Assembly: GCA_947466425.1 (NCBI GenBank)
Contig: CANIBZ010000017.1
Location: 1 to 49,283, forward strand
From: Flavobacteriales bacterium
GTDB lineage: Bacteria; Bacteroidota; Bacteroidia; Flavobacteriales_D; Sanyastnellaceae
Direction: 5' to 3'
Length of the DNA stretch: 49,283 nucleotides
In this document: piece by piece, positions 32,601-40,137 of the stretch
Layout of the letters: each line of letters opens with the position of its first letter
Position numbering within the stretch: the stretch's first letter is position 1
Position numbers and translations under genes: made by a program
The notes under the pieces: model-generated
Told to the model about the DNA's origin: nothing
Seen by the model: the letters and a program-made list of their open reading frames with translations, nothing else
The model's database searches: none

Positions 32601-35351
32601 AGCCACCGTTGCACATGTAGAAGAATTGTTCAAAGTCGCTACTGTAACATTCGTGATTTCTTCATCAGCAGTAGAGAAGAACGAAGTTGAGCAATAGCAA
32701 TCAATGAAACTTGAAAGAGCAATTACAACTGGAGAAGTGTAAGTTACTGTTCCTCCACAAGAAGTAATTCCTTGGCGGAAAGAAGATGCCACCGTTTGCG
32801 TTGCAGTATAGGTTGCTGCCGTTGCGCCAGTGATATCAGCCCAGTTAGCTCCACCATCAGTTGAAACTTGCCATTGATAAGTCAAACCATCGGTAATACC
32901 GGTGTAGTTATTAGCCAATGGAATGTTTGCACCCGGACAAGCTGTTGTTACAGTAGAAGTAGCTGAAACCCCTTGTGGAGCAACAGTTCCCAATACAGCC
33001 ATAGTAACTTGCGCAGGGCTCAAAGAGTTAGAACAACCCGTTGTTGCGTTTGCATAAGAAATCGAATATTGTGTTGTCAACGAAGGAGCAACTGTAGCGC
33101 TAAATCCGTTGATTGTATTAATAGTAGAACCGTCAACATTGGTTGTTAAGCTCGTTGTACCATTCACATCTGTTGCAGACCAAACTGTTAAATAGTTCGC
33201 AGGTGGAGAGAAACGCCAAGCTTGCGGAGCAGCTGCAGAAATAGTTGCAGTTTGTCCAGACCAGTAGCTAGCCGTGTTTGGTGTTGCAGCGCAGTTTGGA
33301 GCAGTAGCACCAATAGTTCCGGTTGGAGAGTTCACCCCAATAGACTTACTGTTCGTTGAAGCAACTTGTTTCGCAACAATATCTACCATGCCCAATGTCT
33401 CGTAAAGAATTGCTTGAACGTTTACGATGTTGGTAGTAGATCCGTACTGAAAAACACGGTATTCAATAACAAACTTTCTGTTTGGAGCATAACCTTCTGT
33501 CCAATAACGAACATAAGTATTAGGCGTTCCCGCAGTACCTGTGTTTAAGTCATTTGCACAAATGTAGATTGCGCCCAGGGGATCAACCGTATTTGGAAGC
33601 GCACCGATAGTGAAGTCTCCCAAAGCCGTAGCATTGTATGTTCCGAATTGAAGGACTCCGTTCGTACCTGCATTCAAAGTATTGTATGAAGTACCAAAGA
33701 AGTTGAAGTTAAATCCAATTGGAATGTTACCCCAACCACCATCATCAGCAGTACCTGAAGTCAACGCCACCGACATTGCTCCGTTGTTAGCTAAATAAGC
33801 AGCCGACGCAGGAATTGTCAATGGAGCAACTGGAATACAAACTGCAGAGAAGTTTCCAGCACTTAATCCTGAGTTGATGGTTGCAGGCGTACCTGGACAA
33901 ACACCAGAAGCGGTTGTAGTAACCGTTGCTGTTGGTAACGGATAAAGACCAACGCTGTACGTAGCTTGAGCAGCACATCCAGTTGCAGCATCTGTTCCAG
34001 TAACGCGAATAGCGCTTGTCTGAGAAACAGTAGCATCTACAGAAGAAGCAGTAGCGTTAGACAAAACAGCTCCATCCAATGCAGAGAACACATACGTGTA
34101 CGGTGCAGATGAAGAAGCCGAAATTGTAGCTGTACCACCAGTTCCACAGAAGTTAGGTACTGTAGAAGACATGGTAATAGCCGTTGGCGCTGTGTATGTC
34201 ACAGCCTGTGCAGCTGTCCCTGTACAACCGTTCGCATCGGTACCTGTTACGTTTACAGTAACTCCTGAAGTTCCAGTAAAAGTAACTGATGAACCCGTTG
34301 TTGAACTTAATGATGAAGCCGGTGTCCAGGCATACGTAGACGCACCCGTTGCACTCATTTGCTGCGTACCGCAAAACGCACCACTGTTTGGAACCGTCAA
34401 TACGATTGTAGGCAATGCATTAACAGTAACCGCAATCTCGTTGGAGGTTGAAGTAGCTGAAATAGAAGTACAAGTCGATGTACAAACATAGTAATAAGTT
34501 CCTGCGGCCAAAGTCGCAGTCGTATATGAGTTCGTGGTTGCACCAGTTCCCCCAGACACGTCGGTGTAAGGACCTCCTGGAGTGTTTGAAACCATCCACT
34601 GTGTTGTCAAACCTGATGCTCCGGTAAATCCTGAAGCTGTCATGCTTTTAGTAGCTCCAGCACAAACGTTATTAGAACCAGTCAACACCGCTACAGGAAT
34701 GTTTGGAGTACCCGAACATGCTGGTGGTGCTAGTTGAGACAACACAACATCATCAAAATTGATGTAGTAATCACCTGCAGTCCAGAACGCTGACCACTTG
34801 ATATACAAGTTCCCTGCTGGAGGAGTAAATGTATGCGTTTTGGTTATACAAGTCCCGTTTTGAGTTTCTTGCGAAACCGTTGCAAACGTCGTCCAAGGAC
34901 CCGTTGCTGTAGCACCGTACTGAACATCGAACGAACCCCATGGGTTTGTTCCTACAGTGTTGGCGCTCCAGTTGGCCACCTTGTACTTATAACTTATGGT
35001 AACCTGACCACCCCAGTTTCCTGCAGTACTGCCAGGGATAAGAGGCGAAACCATATTTCCGGTCGTTACAGAGGAATACATATTCTTTCTCATCGAAGCA
35101 GAACCACAAGCAGTCGTTGCAGTTGTTCTTAAGATGTCACCTGTCCAACCTGTCGCGTTTGCATTGAAGTTATAAGTAGTTGGCGTAAACTGCGCTTTCG
35201 CCCCGAAAGACGAAAGAACTAACAAGAAAGCAATTCCCCATAAAGAGAAATTACTCCAACGCGTTCGTCCTTGAGACGAGCCCGTGGTAGTGTCGAACAC
35301 CGCTAAATCCCTAGGATTTTGCGGCAACTGAGAACGTAAAATACGATTCAT
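26649..35351 (-). CDS. Giant multidomain adhesin, T9SS-secreted
   Basis: 2900 residues. A long basic N-terminus (36 residues, no alternative Met) precedes a signal core (WGIAFLLVLSSFGAKAQ). Then in order: a jelly-roll-like domain near 60-210; many Ig/PKD-like repeats with TGTDANGC signatures; a domain with GFNFNFFGTSYNTLNAGTNG; a GEVED domain (ADEEITNV ... CGAYGYGETEDYLVQI); a lectin-like module (DFTSATLNPAQAELCNN ... DFQIDFDMI, near 1350-1550); HYR domains (VTYTATDAQGLVTTSSFTVTV, DTQLPTVTAP); a MopE-type motif (DADGDNYGVAGVTV, DCNDANANISPGDFEICG); and a type A T9SS sorting domain (YPNPTHGTDVNINLSG to the C-terminal RMMVQK). Likely cell-surface or released; binding partners unknown. Confidence 0.9.
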   Translation of the reverse strand: MNRILRSQLPQNPRDLAVFDTTTGSSQGRTRWSNFSLWGIAFLLVLSSFGAKAQFTPTTYNFNANATGWTGDILRTTATTACGSASMRKNMYSSVTTGNMVSPLIPGSTAGNWGGQVTISYKYKVANWSANTVGTNPWGSFDVQYGATATGPWTTFATVSQETQNGTCITKTHTFTPPAGNLYIKWSAFWTAGDYYINFDDVVLSQLAPPACSGTPNIPVAVLTGSNNVCAGATKSMTASGFTGASGLTTQWMVSNTPGGPYTDVSGGTGATTNSYTTATLAAGTYYYVCTSTCTSISATSTSNEIAVTVNALPTIVLTVPNSGAFCGTQQMSATGASTYAWTPASSLSSTTGSSVTFTGTSGVTVNVTGTDANGCTGTAAQAVTYTAPTAITMSSTVPNFCGTGGTATISASSSAPYTYVFSALDGAVLSNATASSVDATVSQTSAIRVTGTDAATGCAAQATYSVGLYPLPTATVTTTASGVCPGTPATINSGLSAGNFSAVCIPVAPLTIPASAAYLANNGAMSVALTSGTADDGGWGNIPIGFNFNFFGTSYNTLNAGTNGVLQFGTYNATALGDFTIGALPNTVDPLGAIYICANDLNTGTAGTPNTYVRYWTEGYAPNRKFVIEYRVFQYGSTTNIVNVQAILYETLGMVDIVAKQVASTNSKSIGVNSPTGTIGATAPNCAATPNTASYWSGQTATISAAAPQAWRFSPPANYLTVWSATDVNGTTSLTTNVDGSTINTINGFSATVAPSLTTQYSISYANATTGCSNSLSPAQVTMAVLGTVAPQGVSATSTVTTACPGANIPLANNYTGITDGLTYQWQVSTDGGANWADITGATAATYTATQTVASSFRQGITSCGGTVTYTSPVVIALSSFIDCYCSTSFFSTADEEITNVTVATLNNSSTCATVAPGPGSALNTYSNYTSGAGAPAAPALVQDASVSGAVTIGSCGTFNYTSGAAIFIDYNQNGLFTDAGEMVWNNGTLSDINCVPATTLTFSFTVPGTATPGLTRMRVVNAENIAGSTMNPCGAYGYGETEDYLVQILGPCDPATFTPPLASADDPDATVCGTQTSQLTAFDFNGVANPIYMWYDAPVGGTLLQNSTSNFYTPAAITATTSWYVATNTGTCITDRFPVTLNWVAPPSISLTNSNPASCGTTSVATDLAATSSNSGYAYTWNATPVAGSGITAGTTGAALAAVTPTINGVYTYTASAVDAASGCTTSASTTVGFYSPLTGSATVTQPLVCGANGSVNFGINGSGTVFASDFTSATLNPAQAELCNNAVITGGKLQFTAPVNSQKGGILITNTTGVATNDFQIDFDMITTAGTTPPADGFSYSYGPDVVCMPTPVGTPADNILVGAGAANPENGSGSGIRLSFDAYTNGVNVNGIYLMYNCLRMNPASTLTPAEGLYYFDANTSWIGGANTHVTITINALGQMSMWLAGTQVLNNAQLPANYLTADKSTWKHAFAARTGGLNQGHSIDNLDIHYNNFYEYSVDNGATWTTTSPVAVPAPSTVQSVARYVTTPSCSVNLGTATVEYQVAAPTGVTGGSTCLNGTTLNVSAFGLPNGGQTATYSFGNNLSSGIGTAFGGVGVAPSIQGSPVTVSLPAGAIVTSANLVLTNVTSGYMGELQVALSGGYTLGTTQVFTNFPASGASATISLTPSSIGTSAINVLLGESYDDPGTDATAANISLVITYSLPAQPSWFNNSVASAGSFVATASTLNVVGTSILPSTAVSGSSTAYAANVVTNGASTCYSSTVPATVTVGQPLTVAVAAVAPITQTFTLATAYSVAAGATQTVTGTIAIPAGATVTGTVLQVNGVTSTAGTWGNDVNIAMSGASNVASQVVANVNGGLTNGGPYTYTGSNIVAPGGDVFVTITHNYSFGGPMDFGSIAVLVTYTAPVTGSVCPGTPVTLNATTTGGGANPVYQWNLNGSPISGATAATYVATPTAATDAFTVSVTDACNTVAVTSAPYTQSLFTVTAGTITGPSAILVNDFTAPVPGAGTWLIQGQNPGSTIQWAYGLAPVAPFITIAGGTSQDQTLYATGGAGTVYLTATTTTTDGCTIQANVVTVVLGNAIDTPCTARPVTVGDQGALSFSTAAAGVDAGEVFAPATGCDVQNGWCTSTLQGTVWFSFVAPASGHISVEAPGWDNQLAIYSATNCANYSTFALINANDDGGAGFDAFLSDVKCLIPGTTYYIQLDGYSGVGATTLTITDLGNTAPAITGISANITAPAATGTCAATITWAEPVASDDQDCVTMTSNFNSGASFPVGVTTVTYTATDAQGLVTTSSFTVTVNDTQLPTVTAPAAVTVTAALNSCTATATLGSATTADNCGVATTTNNAPATFPIGNTTVTYTVTDVNGNVATATQVVTVNVNPANIWYVDADGDNYGVAGVTVTACSQPVGYAANTTDCNDANANISPGDFEICGNSSDDNCNGQIDEGCLLPGENPSNATSITPSVWPSCTATNGTLVGASISGSAQTICLSGEDKWHQFVATSEGLSIVVSSTSADILIELQTAAGVLVAQENAVAGLGGETLNHYGLTAGQVYRVGVRNYNSALGTGTYTICVKMLKRGGCDYGPGPYTLCQYFKATWAGATGTSYTFTYTGLTGPAAGNVYTRTQTSDICVLSSVLPTLPYGSTYNVLITNTYSINNAAGVAETISVPALAPCSMTISTEPTTALRTTDQCAAGPRFRGAIVASLPWVCGATNWRWEFTELNASGQPVGLPITLNRGAASNYINLGAVLALQYGKTYSVRTAPILPYTGTNYQWGAPVCMSIIGTTGMVADGSQANQQVVRTETANEVNMSLYPNPTHGTDVNINLSGVDSDNVQIRVVDAMGRQVWSNRYSVSGVLNTNITFERPLANGLYMVEAIFNGEVQTQRMMVQK

Positions 35352-35385
35352 AAGTTTAGATTAGTTAATAAATTGATTAGGTTTT

Positions 35386-35400
35386 CGCTGAAAAACAGCG
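35386..35400 (-). promoter_or_regulatory. 5' hairpin upstream of the giant adhesin gene
   Basis: CGCTG / CAGCG stem with an A5 (minus strand T5) loop, about 35-50 bp before the adhesin ATG (35351). A leader hairpin is unusual in a genome with near-leaderless genes, but no regulator can be named. Confidence 0.3.
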
Positions 35401-35527
35401 TTAGCAATAATAAGACGAAATTTTCTTATCAAGATGCCTGTGTTAATTATTTTTTTAAAATTTATTGGAAAAAGAATTTAAGTTGTTGTTTTTCAAGTTT
35501 TTAAAATTTCAAAAGTCAATTTGAATG

Positions 35528-37183
35528 TTAAATATCATAGAATATTCGCAGAGAATAAACAGCAAAGCCTTGCTCCGATTCTGAATTAGCAGATGAAAGT
35601 CTCTGAAGTTCAAATCCAGCTTCCTCGTATGCTTTAGCACGGGGATTGGACTCCTCTTTTCCCCATATAATCAAATAGTTGGGTGCAGGGGCTGGGAGAC
35701 GTTTCGAGTCGTAAAGAGGTTGATGGGAGATCTGCTGTTTCAGCTGATCAAACGATTTCTTATTTGTCATGGAAAAGGGATGCACGAACTTCCCAACATA
35801 ATGCATAGGAAGCCAAACCGACTCCTCCCCTTTCCAATTGTCAATGACCACATTTTGAAAATCACCTCTGTCATAAAGGGCATGAGAGGCTTCGAGGTAT
35901 TTCGATTTTGGGATGTAGAAGGAATAACTGACGGTGTAGATAGCGGAGAGGTAAATTGACCAGCGCATGGCTGTGTGCGCTGCGCGCGATGGTCCGTTGG
36001 ACGAGGGTCTTGCAGACGAGGGCACAAGATGCGAGGGTGCGGAGCACGAATAGCGCTTGGAAATTGTTCTTATCATTAACAACAACACGAACGGCACAGC
36101 CGGTAATAAAAATCGCTCTTGTCGATTCGGAAACACCAAGTGGAACACAATAAAGACAGTAACACCCATGAAGATTGTTCGAGTGTTCGAATGTTGCGGA
36201 GCAACGAATGTCGGAGACGAATGTCCGGAGGACGAATGTTGCGGAGCAACGAATGTCGGAGACGAATGTCCGAAGGACGAATGTTGCGGAGCAACTTTTT
36301 TCCTCAGAAGACAATAAATAAAAACCCCCGTTACAACAGGAAAAACATAATAAGTAATTAAAGCCAGATACGAAAAAACATTACTCGGGTAATCGGCGAA
36401 GTGTGTGGCGTTGTAGGCTTGGTAGTCGAGTAAATGCTGATAAATGGGTTTGTGCCAAAACAACAAGTTATCGATTTGGGTGAGGGCAAAACCGAGACTA
36501 AAGAAAATTCCAAAGAGTACTGCCCCACTCCACTTTCGCTTCCACAATAAATACAATCCTAATGTGAGTGGAAAGAATACCAATTGGTAGCGCATTCCAA
36601 CCGAAAAAGAAAATGCGAGAGCAGCAATGATTAGTGCGCTCATGCGCTCCCGTTCGAAATACTTCAACACATACAAATAGGCCAACAAAACAAAAGGTAT
36701 GCAGGCAGTTTCGACCAATTGGTGGACACTGAAAACAGTAACGACTCCTCCGAAAACCCAAAACCAAATGGCATACATGCGCCAGGTGACTGATGAGATA
36801 AGACGTTCAGCGAGTTTCACGAAGAGGTAAACGCCCCATAAACTTAATATAGCGTGTGCCAAGCGAAGAACAAAGGCCTGGATAAACGGATTCAGAATTC
36901 CAATTACAGCACAGAACTTCAGGATTACGAAATTCAAAAAATAATACGCGTAACTGAAGGGTTGAGCATGCTCGACTTGATTGTATTCATTCGGATACCA
37001 ATTGTGATAGTTCTCTCCGCTTACCCAAGAAGACACGGGTTCAACGGCCAAGAAATGGTCATCTGACATGATGTACCCTTCCGAAAAAATTGCGGAAATT
37101 AAACGCACAACAGCTGCTGCAAGCAAGACGCGGCGAAGCCACTTCCCTTCACCCGAAAAAAAATAAGCTAACTTTTTTTTCAT
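35528..37183 (-). CDS. GT-C-type membrane glycosyltransferase (GPI mannosyltransferase-like)
   Basis: 551 residues, about ten hydrophobic segments. The first loop carries the acidic motif SEGYIMSDDHFLAVEP (about 34-49), typical of GT-C enzymes using polyprenyl-linked sugars, and SVGMRYQLVFFPLTLG matches GT22-like enzymes. Start codon overlaps the carboxylase stop (ATGA), so the two are coupled. Two stretches of tandem repeats interrupt the coding sequence: three copies of VAPQHSSxGHSSPTF (from hairpin array C) and a Ser/Pro/Ala-rich stretch from array D. Both are inserted in loops between membrane segments and keep the frame (45-bp and 15-bp periods). Substrate unknown. Confidence 0.7.
   Translation of the reverse strand: MKKKLAYFFSGEGKWLRRVLLAAAVVRLISAIFSEGYIMSDDHFLAVEPVSSWVSGENYHNWYPNEYNQVEHAQPFSYAYYFLNFVILKFCAVIGILNPFIQAFVLRLAHAILSLWGVYLFVKLAERLISSVTWRMYAIWFWVFGGVVTVFSVHQLVETACIPFVLLAYLYVLKYFERERMSALIIAALAFSFSVGMRYQLVFFPLTLGLYLLWKRKWSGAVLFGIFFSLGFALTQIDNLLFWHKPIYQHLLDYQAYNATHFADYPSNVFSYLALITYYVFPVVTGVFIYCLLRKKVAPQHSSFGHSSPTFVAPQHSSSGHSSPTFVAPQHSNTRTIFMGVTVFIVFHLVFPNRQERFLLPAVPFVLLLMIRTISKRYSCSAPSHLVPSSARPSSNGPSRAAHTAMRWSIYLSAIYTVSYSFYIPKSKYLEASHALYDRGDFQNVVIDNWKGEESVWLPMHYVGKFVHPFSMTNKKSFDQLKQQISHQPLYDSKRLPAPAPNYLIIWGKEESNPRAKAYEEAGFELQRLSSANSESEQGFAVYSLRIFYDI
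35992..36057 (+). repeat. Hairpin array D (spacer GAGG) inside the glycosyltransferase gene
   Basis: GTCC-GTT-GGAC, GTCT-TGC-AGAC, a degenerate GCACAAGATGC and GTGC-GGA-GCAC, each 11 bp and separated by GAGG (15-bp period, in frame), then GAAT and AGCGCT. The coding sequence is on the minus strand. Confidence 0.8.
36189..36295 (+). repeat. Hairpin array C (spacer GAAT, loop GGA) inside the glycosyltransferase gene
   Basis: Seven hairpins separated by exactly GAAT: GTTGC-GGA-GCAAC, GTC-GGA-GAC, GTCC-GGA-GGAC, GTTGC-GGA-GCAAC, GTC-GGA-GAC, GTCC-GAA-GGAC, GTTGC-GGA-GCAAC. One round is 45 bp, so the repeated peptide is 15 residues and the frame is kept. Confidence 0.95.
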
Positions 37184-38820
37184 GTTTGAAGAACTCCAAC
37201 CGAATAAGCACGCTCGGCCGGCGCATTCGACGCGGCTTCCAGGCCAAGGCTAATCCACTTGCGCGTATCAATCGGATCAATAACAGAGTCTAACCACAAG
37301 CGAGAGGCGGCATAATAAGGAGATGTCTGCTCGTCGTATTTCGATTTAATGCGATTGAACATTTCAGCTTCACGCTCAGGAGTGATGGTTTCGCCTTTTG
37401 CTTTCAAAGAAGCCACTTCAATCTGAAGCAACACTTTCGCAGCTTGCGCACCACCCATTACTGCAACTTGCGCCGTTGGCCAACCTACAATCAATCTCGG
37501 ATCGTAAGCCTTTCCGCACATGGCATAATTTCCTGCACCGTAGCTGTTTCCCATGATAATGGTAAACTTCGGCACAACACTGTTGGCCTGAGCATTCACC
37601 AGCTTCGCGCCGTCTTTTATGATTCCTCCGTGCTCACTTTTACTTCCAACCATAAAACCTGTTACATCTTGCAAGAAGACCAGCGGAATGTTTTTCTGAT
37701 TGCAGTTCATGATGAAACGCGCGGCCTTGTCCGCACTGTCGCTATAGATAACTCCACCGAACTGAATACCGTCTTTTTTGCTTTTGATCACCTCGCGCTG
37801 ATTGGCCACAATTCCAACCGACCATCCGTTAATGCGGGCATATAGGCATACAATACTTTTTCCGTATTCTGCCTTGTATTCCGTGTATTCACTGTTGTCT
37901 ACCAAGCATTCAATCATTTCACGCACTTCGTATGAAGTGGTTCTATCGGTTGGAAGAATTCCCAAAACGTCTTCCATCTTGCGTTTCGGTAATGACGCCG
38001 CAATGCGATCGAAGCCGGCATCTTTGGAAATTTTACCCTGTGAACTTAAGAGTTTCTTCAAGGTATCTAACGCGTCTTTGTCGTTCAACGCCTTGTAATC
38101 AGTCACCCCGCTAATCTCGCAATGCGTGGATGCACCGCCCAGTGTTTCATTATCGACTTCCTCGCCAATAGCGGCTTTCACCAAGTATGATCCTGCAAGG
38201 AAGATGCTTCCAGTCTTGTCTACAATTAAGGCTTCATCGCTCATAATAGGCAAGTAAGCACCACCTGCAACGCAGCTTCCCATAACGGCAGCGTATTGCG
38301 GAATGCCCATGCTGCTCATTCGAGCGTTGTTTCTGAATATTCGTCCGAAGTGCTCTTTGTCGGGGAAGATCTCGTCTTGCATAGGCAAGTACACTCCTGC
38401 ACTATCTACCAAATAAATAATGGGAATGTGATTCTCCATGGCAATCTCTTGCGCACGAAGGTTCTTCTTTCCTGTAATCGGGAACCAAGCACCCGCCTTC
38501 ACAGTAGCATCGTTCGCGACAACTAGACACAGTTTCTTTGAAACGTATCCCATCACCACCACTACTCCACCTGCCGGACAACCGCCGTGTTCTGCGTACA
38601 TGCCGTCACCTGCGAAGGCTCCGACTTCAATGCGTTCGGTATCTTTATCCAAAAGGTAATCAACTCGCTCACGGGCGGTCATCTTTCCCTTTTCATGCTC
38701 TTTATCCATGCGCTTCTTCCCTCCTCCTTCGTAGATCTTTTTCAATCTACGTTGCAGTTCTGCTATGCGCTGAAGCATTTTATCTTCGTTCTTGTTGAAT
38801 TCCAATTCTTTCGAGTCCAT
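37180..38820 (-). CDS. Acyl-CoA carboxylase carboxyltransferase (beta) subunit
   Basis: 546 residues of the crotonase-like carboxyltransferase family, closest in pattern to the methylcrotonyl-CoA carboxylase beta subunit: RERVDYLLDKDT, GGVVVVMGYVSKKLCLVVANDATVKAGAW, DSAGVYLPMQDE, MGSCVAGGAYLPIMSDEALIV and, in the C-terminal half, FLQDVTGFMVGSKSEHGGIIKDGAKL and IMGNSYGAGNYAMCGKAYDPRL. It transfers carboxyl from biotin to an acyl-CoA and needs a biotin carboxylase/carrier partner, which is not nearby. Propionyl-CoA versus methylcrotonyl-CoA use is undecided. It precedes the glycosyltransferase with a 4-bp overlap. Confidence 0.9.
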   Translation of the reverse strand: MDSKELEFNKNEDKMLQRIAELQRRLKKIYEGGGKKRMDKEHEKGKMTARERVDYLLDKDTERIEVGAFAGDGMYAEHGGCPAGGVVVVMGYVSKKLCLVVANDATVKAGAWFPITGKKNLRAQEIAMENHIPIIYLVDSAGVYLPMQDEIFPDKEHFGRIFRNNARMSSMGIPQYAAVMGSCVAGGAYLPIMSDEALIVDKTGSIFLAGSYLVKAAIGEEVDNETLGGASTHCEISGVTDYKALNDKDALDTLKKLLSSQGKISKDAGFDRIAASLPKRKMEDVLGILPTDRTTSYEVREMIECLVDNSEYTEYKAEYGKSIVCLYARINGWSVGIVANQREVIKSKKDGIQFGGVIYSDSADKAARFIMNCNQKNIPLVFLQDVTGFMVGSKSEHGGIIKDGAKLVNAQANSVVPKFTIIMGNSYGAGNYAMCGKAYDPRLIVGWPTAQVAVMGGAQAAKVLLQIEVASLKAKGETITPEREAEMFNRIKSKYDEQTSPYYAASRLWLDSVIDPIDTRKWISLGLEAASNAPAERAYSVGVLQT

Positions 38821-38845
38821 GCGACAAAGTTAAGTATTGCGTGTT

Positions 38846-39913
38846 CTATTGTGTGTGTTGAAAATAGTATCCTGAAAAGGTTGAATCGCTCAACACCTTT
38901 TTTAATTCTTGAAGTAATATGTGAGGCTCTAGCAAGGCTTTGTCGAAAAAACCATTGTTAGCGGCGTTGCAGAGAAATAATTTTTTATGTAGAAAAGGAC
39001 CGCTCTGCGTGAATTCCGGATGTAGCTGTGAAAGTGAAACGTTGGATGTATTCGGAAAATACACCAACTCGCCGTAAGCATCGGCTTCATTCAATGCGAA
39101 CAACATACGCTCTTTATCGAAGTTCAAATTCCCTTTTCCCTCTGTGGCACCAACATATTCCGCACCGGCATCTTTCAACAAAATTGCCCAATACGATTGG
39201 TTATTCGCTACGGTCCAGTCGCTGCCGTTGTTGGTGGCGAAAAATACTTTCGCAGAACCTTGCGAAGCATCTTTCGAAGAATCTTGCATCGCATCAAGGT
39301 ATTCGCTTTCAATTTCCAAAAACAACTCTTTCGCCAAAACATCTTTACGAAGTATATATCCAAAAACATAAAGCCACTCAGCCTTTCCGAGCGGATGCTC
39401 TTCCAGGTATTCTGAAGTTGGAATAATAGAGCAGTCGCGTAATTTCGAACGGTAGTCGGTGGGTTCGAAGGGAACGCTGAAGAGCACGGTTGGATTCAAC
39501 ATGAGTAAATCTTCCTGATTGACATCTCCGTTTTTTGTCAAATTCTGTGCTCTTCCATTTTGAATTTGTTCTTGCAAATTCGCGAGCTGAATGCGGTCTG
39601 CGTAGGTAACTCCGCATACGTTATTCATTCCATTCAACGCATTTATGAAATACGAATGTGTGGTGCTAAGAAGGGCAATTCTTTCGGGATTGATTTTGGA
39701 AAGAGAAACGGTATAAGAAACAGTAGGAGAATCAGAATGAGAAGGATTCAGGAATTGAATTAAAGTATCGTTTCCACTTTTCACCACTCGAAAACCTTTG
39801 GCGTATTTGGGTTGAAAAAGAACAGTCACATCGCCCGAAGGGTTTCCATTTGAACAAGCGTTCAGAAAAGCAGCGCTAATAAAGAGAATGAATAAGAGGC
39901 GTTGCACTTTCAT
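38846..39913 (-). CDS. Periplasmic ABC transporter substrate-binding lipoprotein (BtuF/FepB class)
   Basis: 355 residues with a lipobox FLNACSNG (Cys20). The fold is that of Peripla_BP_2 (cobalamin, siderophore or haem binding): PERIALLSTTHSYFINALNG, NVCGVTYADRI, NQEDLLMLNPTVLFSV, VFGYILRKDVLAKELFLEIESEYLDAM, TEGKGNLNFDKERMLFALNEADAYG. No permease or ATPase is adjacent. The linker helix after ESEYL contains a four-unit repeat encoding DAMQ-DSSK-DASQ-GSAK, made by 12-bp hairpin array E, an insertion not expected in the family. It is followed by the carboxylase, 25 bp downstream. Confidence 0.8.
   Translation of the reverse strand: MKVQRLLFILFISAAFLNACSNGNPSGDVTVLFQPKYAKGFRVVKSGNDTLIQFLNPSHSDSPTVSYTVSLSKINPERIALLSTTHSYFINALNGMNNVCGVTYADRIQLANLQEQIQNGRAQNLTKNGDVNQEDLLMLNPTVLFSVPFEPTDYRSKLRDCSIIPTSEYLEEHPLGKAEWLYVFGYILRKDVLAKELFLEIESEYLDAMQDSSKDASQGSAKVFFATNNGSDWTVANNQSYWAILLKDAGAEYVGATEGKGNLNFDKERMLFALNEADAYGELVYFPNTSNVSLSQLHPEFTQSGPFLHKKLFLCNAANNGFFDKALLEPHILLQELKKVLSDSTFSGYYFQHTQ
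39249..39293 (+). repeat. Hairpin array E (12-bp units, spacer CCT/TCT) inside the substrate-binding protein gene
   Basis: Four units TTC-GCA-GAA, TGC-GAA-GCA, TTC-GAA-GAA and TGC-ATC-GCA with 3-nt spacers CCT, TCT, TCT. On the coding strand the spacers are AGA or AGG. All stems are perfect, and 12 bp keep the frame. Confidence 0.9.
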
Positions 39914-39931
39914 GAGGCAAAAGTAAACAAG

Positions 39932-39959
39932 AAAAAAGCCACTCCTAAGAGTGGCTTTT
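39932..39959 (-). terminator. Intrinsic terminator after the ECF sigma factor and small ORF
   Basis: An 11-bp stem AAAAGCCACTC / GAGTGGCTTTT with a CTAA loop; on the minus strand it ends in a T-run. Its symmetry could also stop plus-strand transcription. Confidence 0.85.
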
Positions 39960-39961
39960 CA

Positions 39962-40072
39962 TTAGTTCCAAATATAATTTTTGGTAACCGGTTGCAGCTG
40001 TTCGTATGCTGAAAGAATAATTTCTTCCGACTCCATGAAAGCCACTAAATCTTGAAGGGTAAAGTCTTGCAT
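39962..40072 (-). CDS. Possible 36-residue small protein
   Basis: Encodes a 36-residue peptide beginning MQDFTLQDLVAFMESEE and ending QPVTKNYIWN, starting 65 bp after the sigma factor and ending 3 bp before its terminator, so it would be transcribed with it. No family recognised; it could be a small regulator of the sigma factor or a non-functional stretch. Confidence 0.3.
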   Translation of the reverse strand: MQDFTLQDLVAFMESEEIILSAYEQLQPVTKNYIWN

Positions 40073-40137
40073 AGGCGCGTTTAATTTTAGGGTTAACGCA
40101 ACCTTATCTTTCGATATTGCCCTCGAGACAATCTTTT

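Noticed and set aside
35871-36361. Short frames in arrays C and D on either strand
   Set aside because: Shadows of the glycosyltransferase gene caused by the palindromic repeats, which translate openly in several frames.
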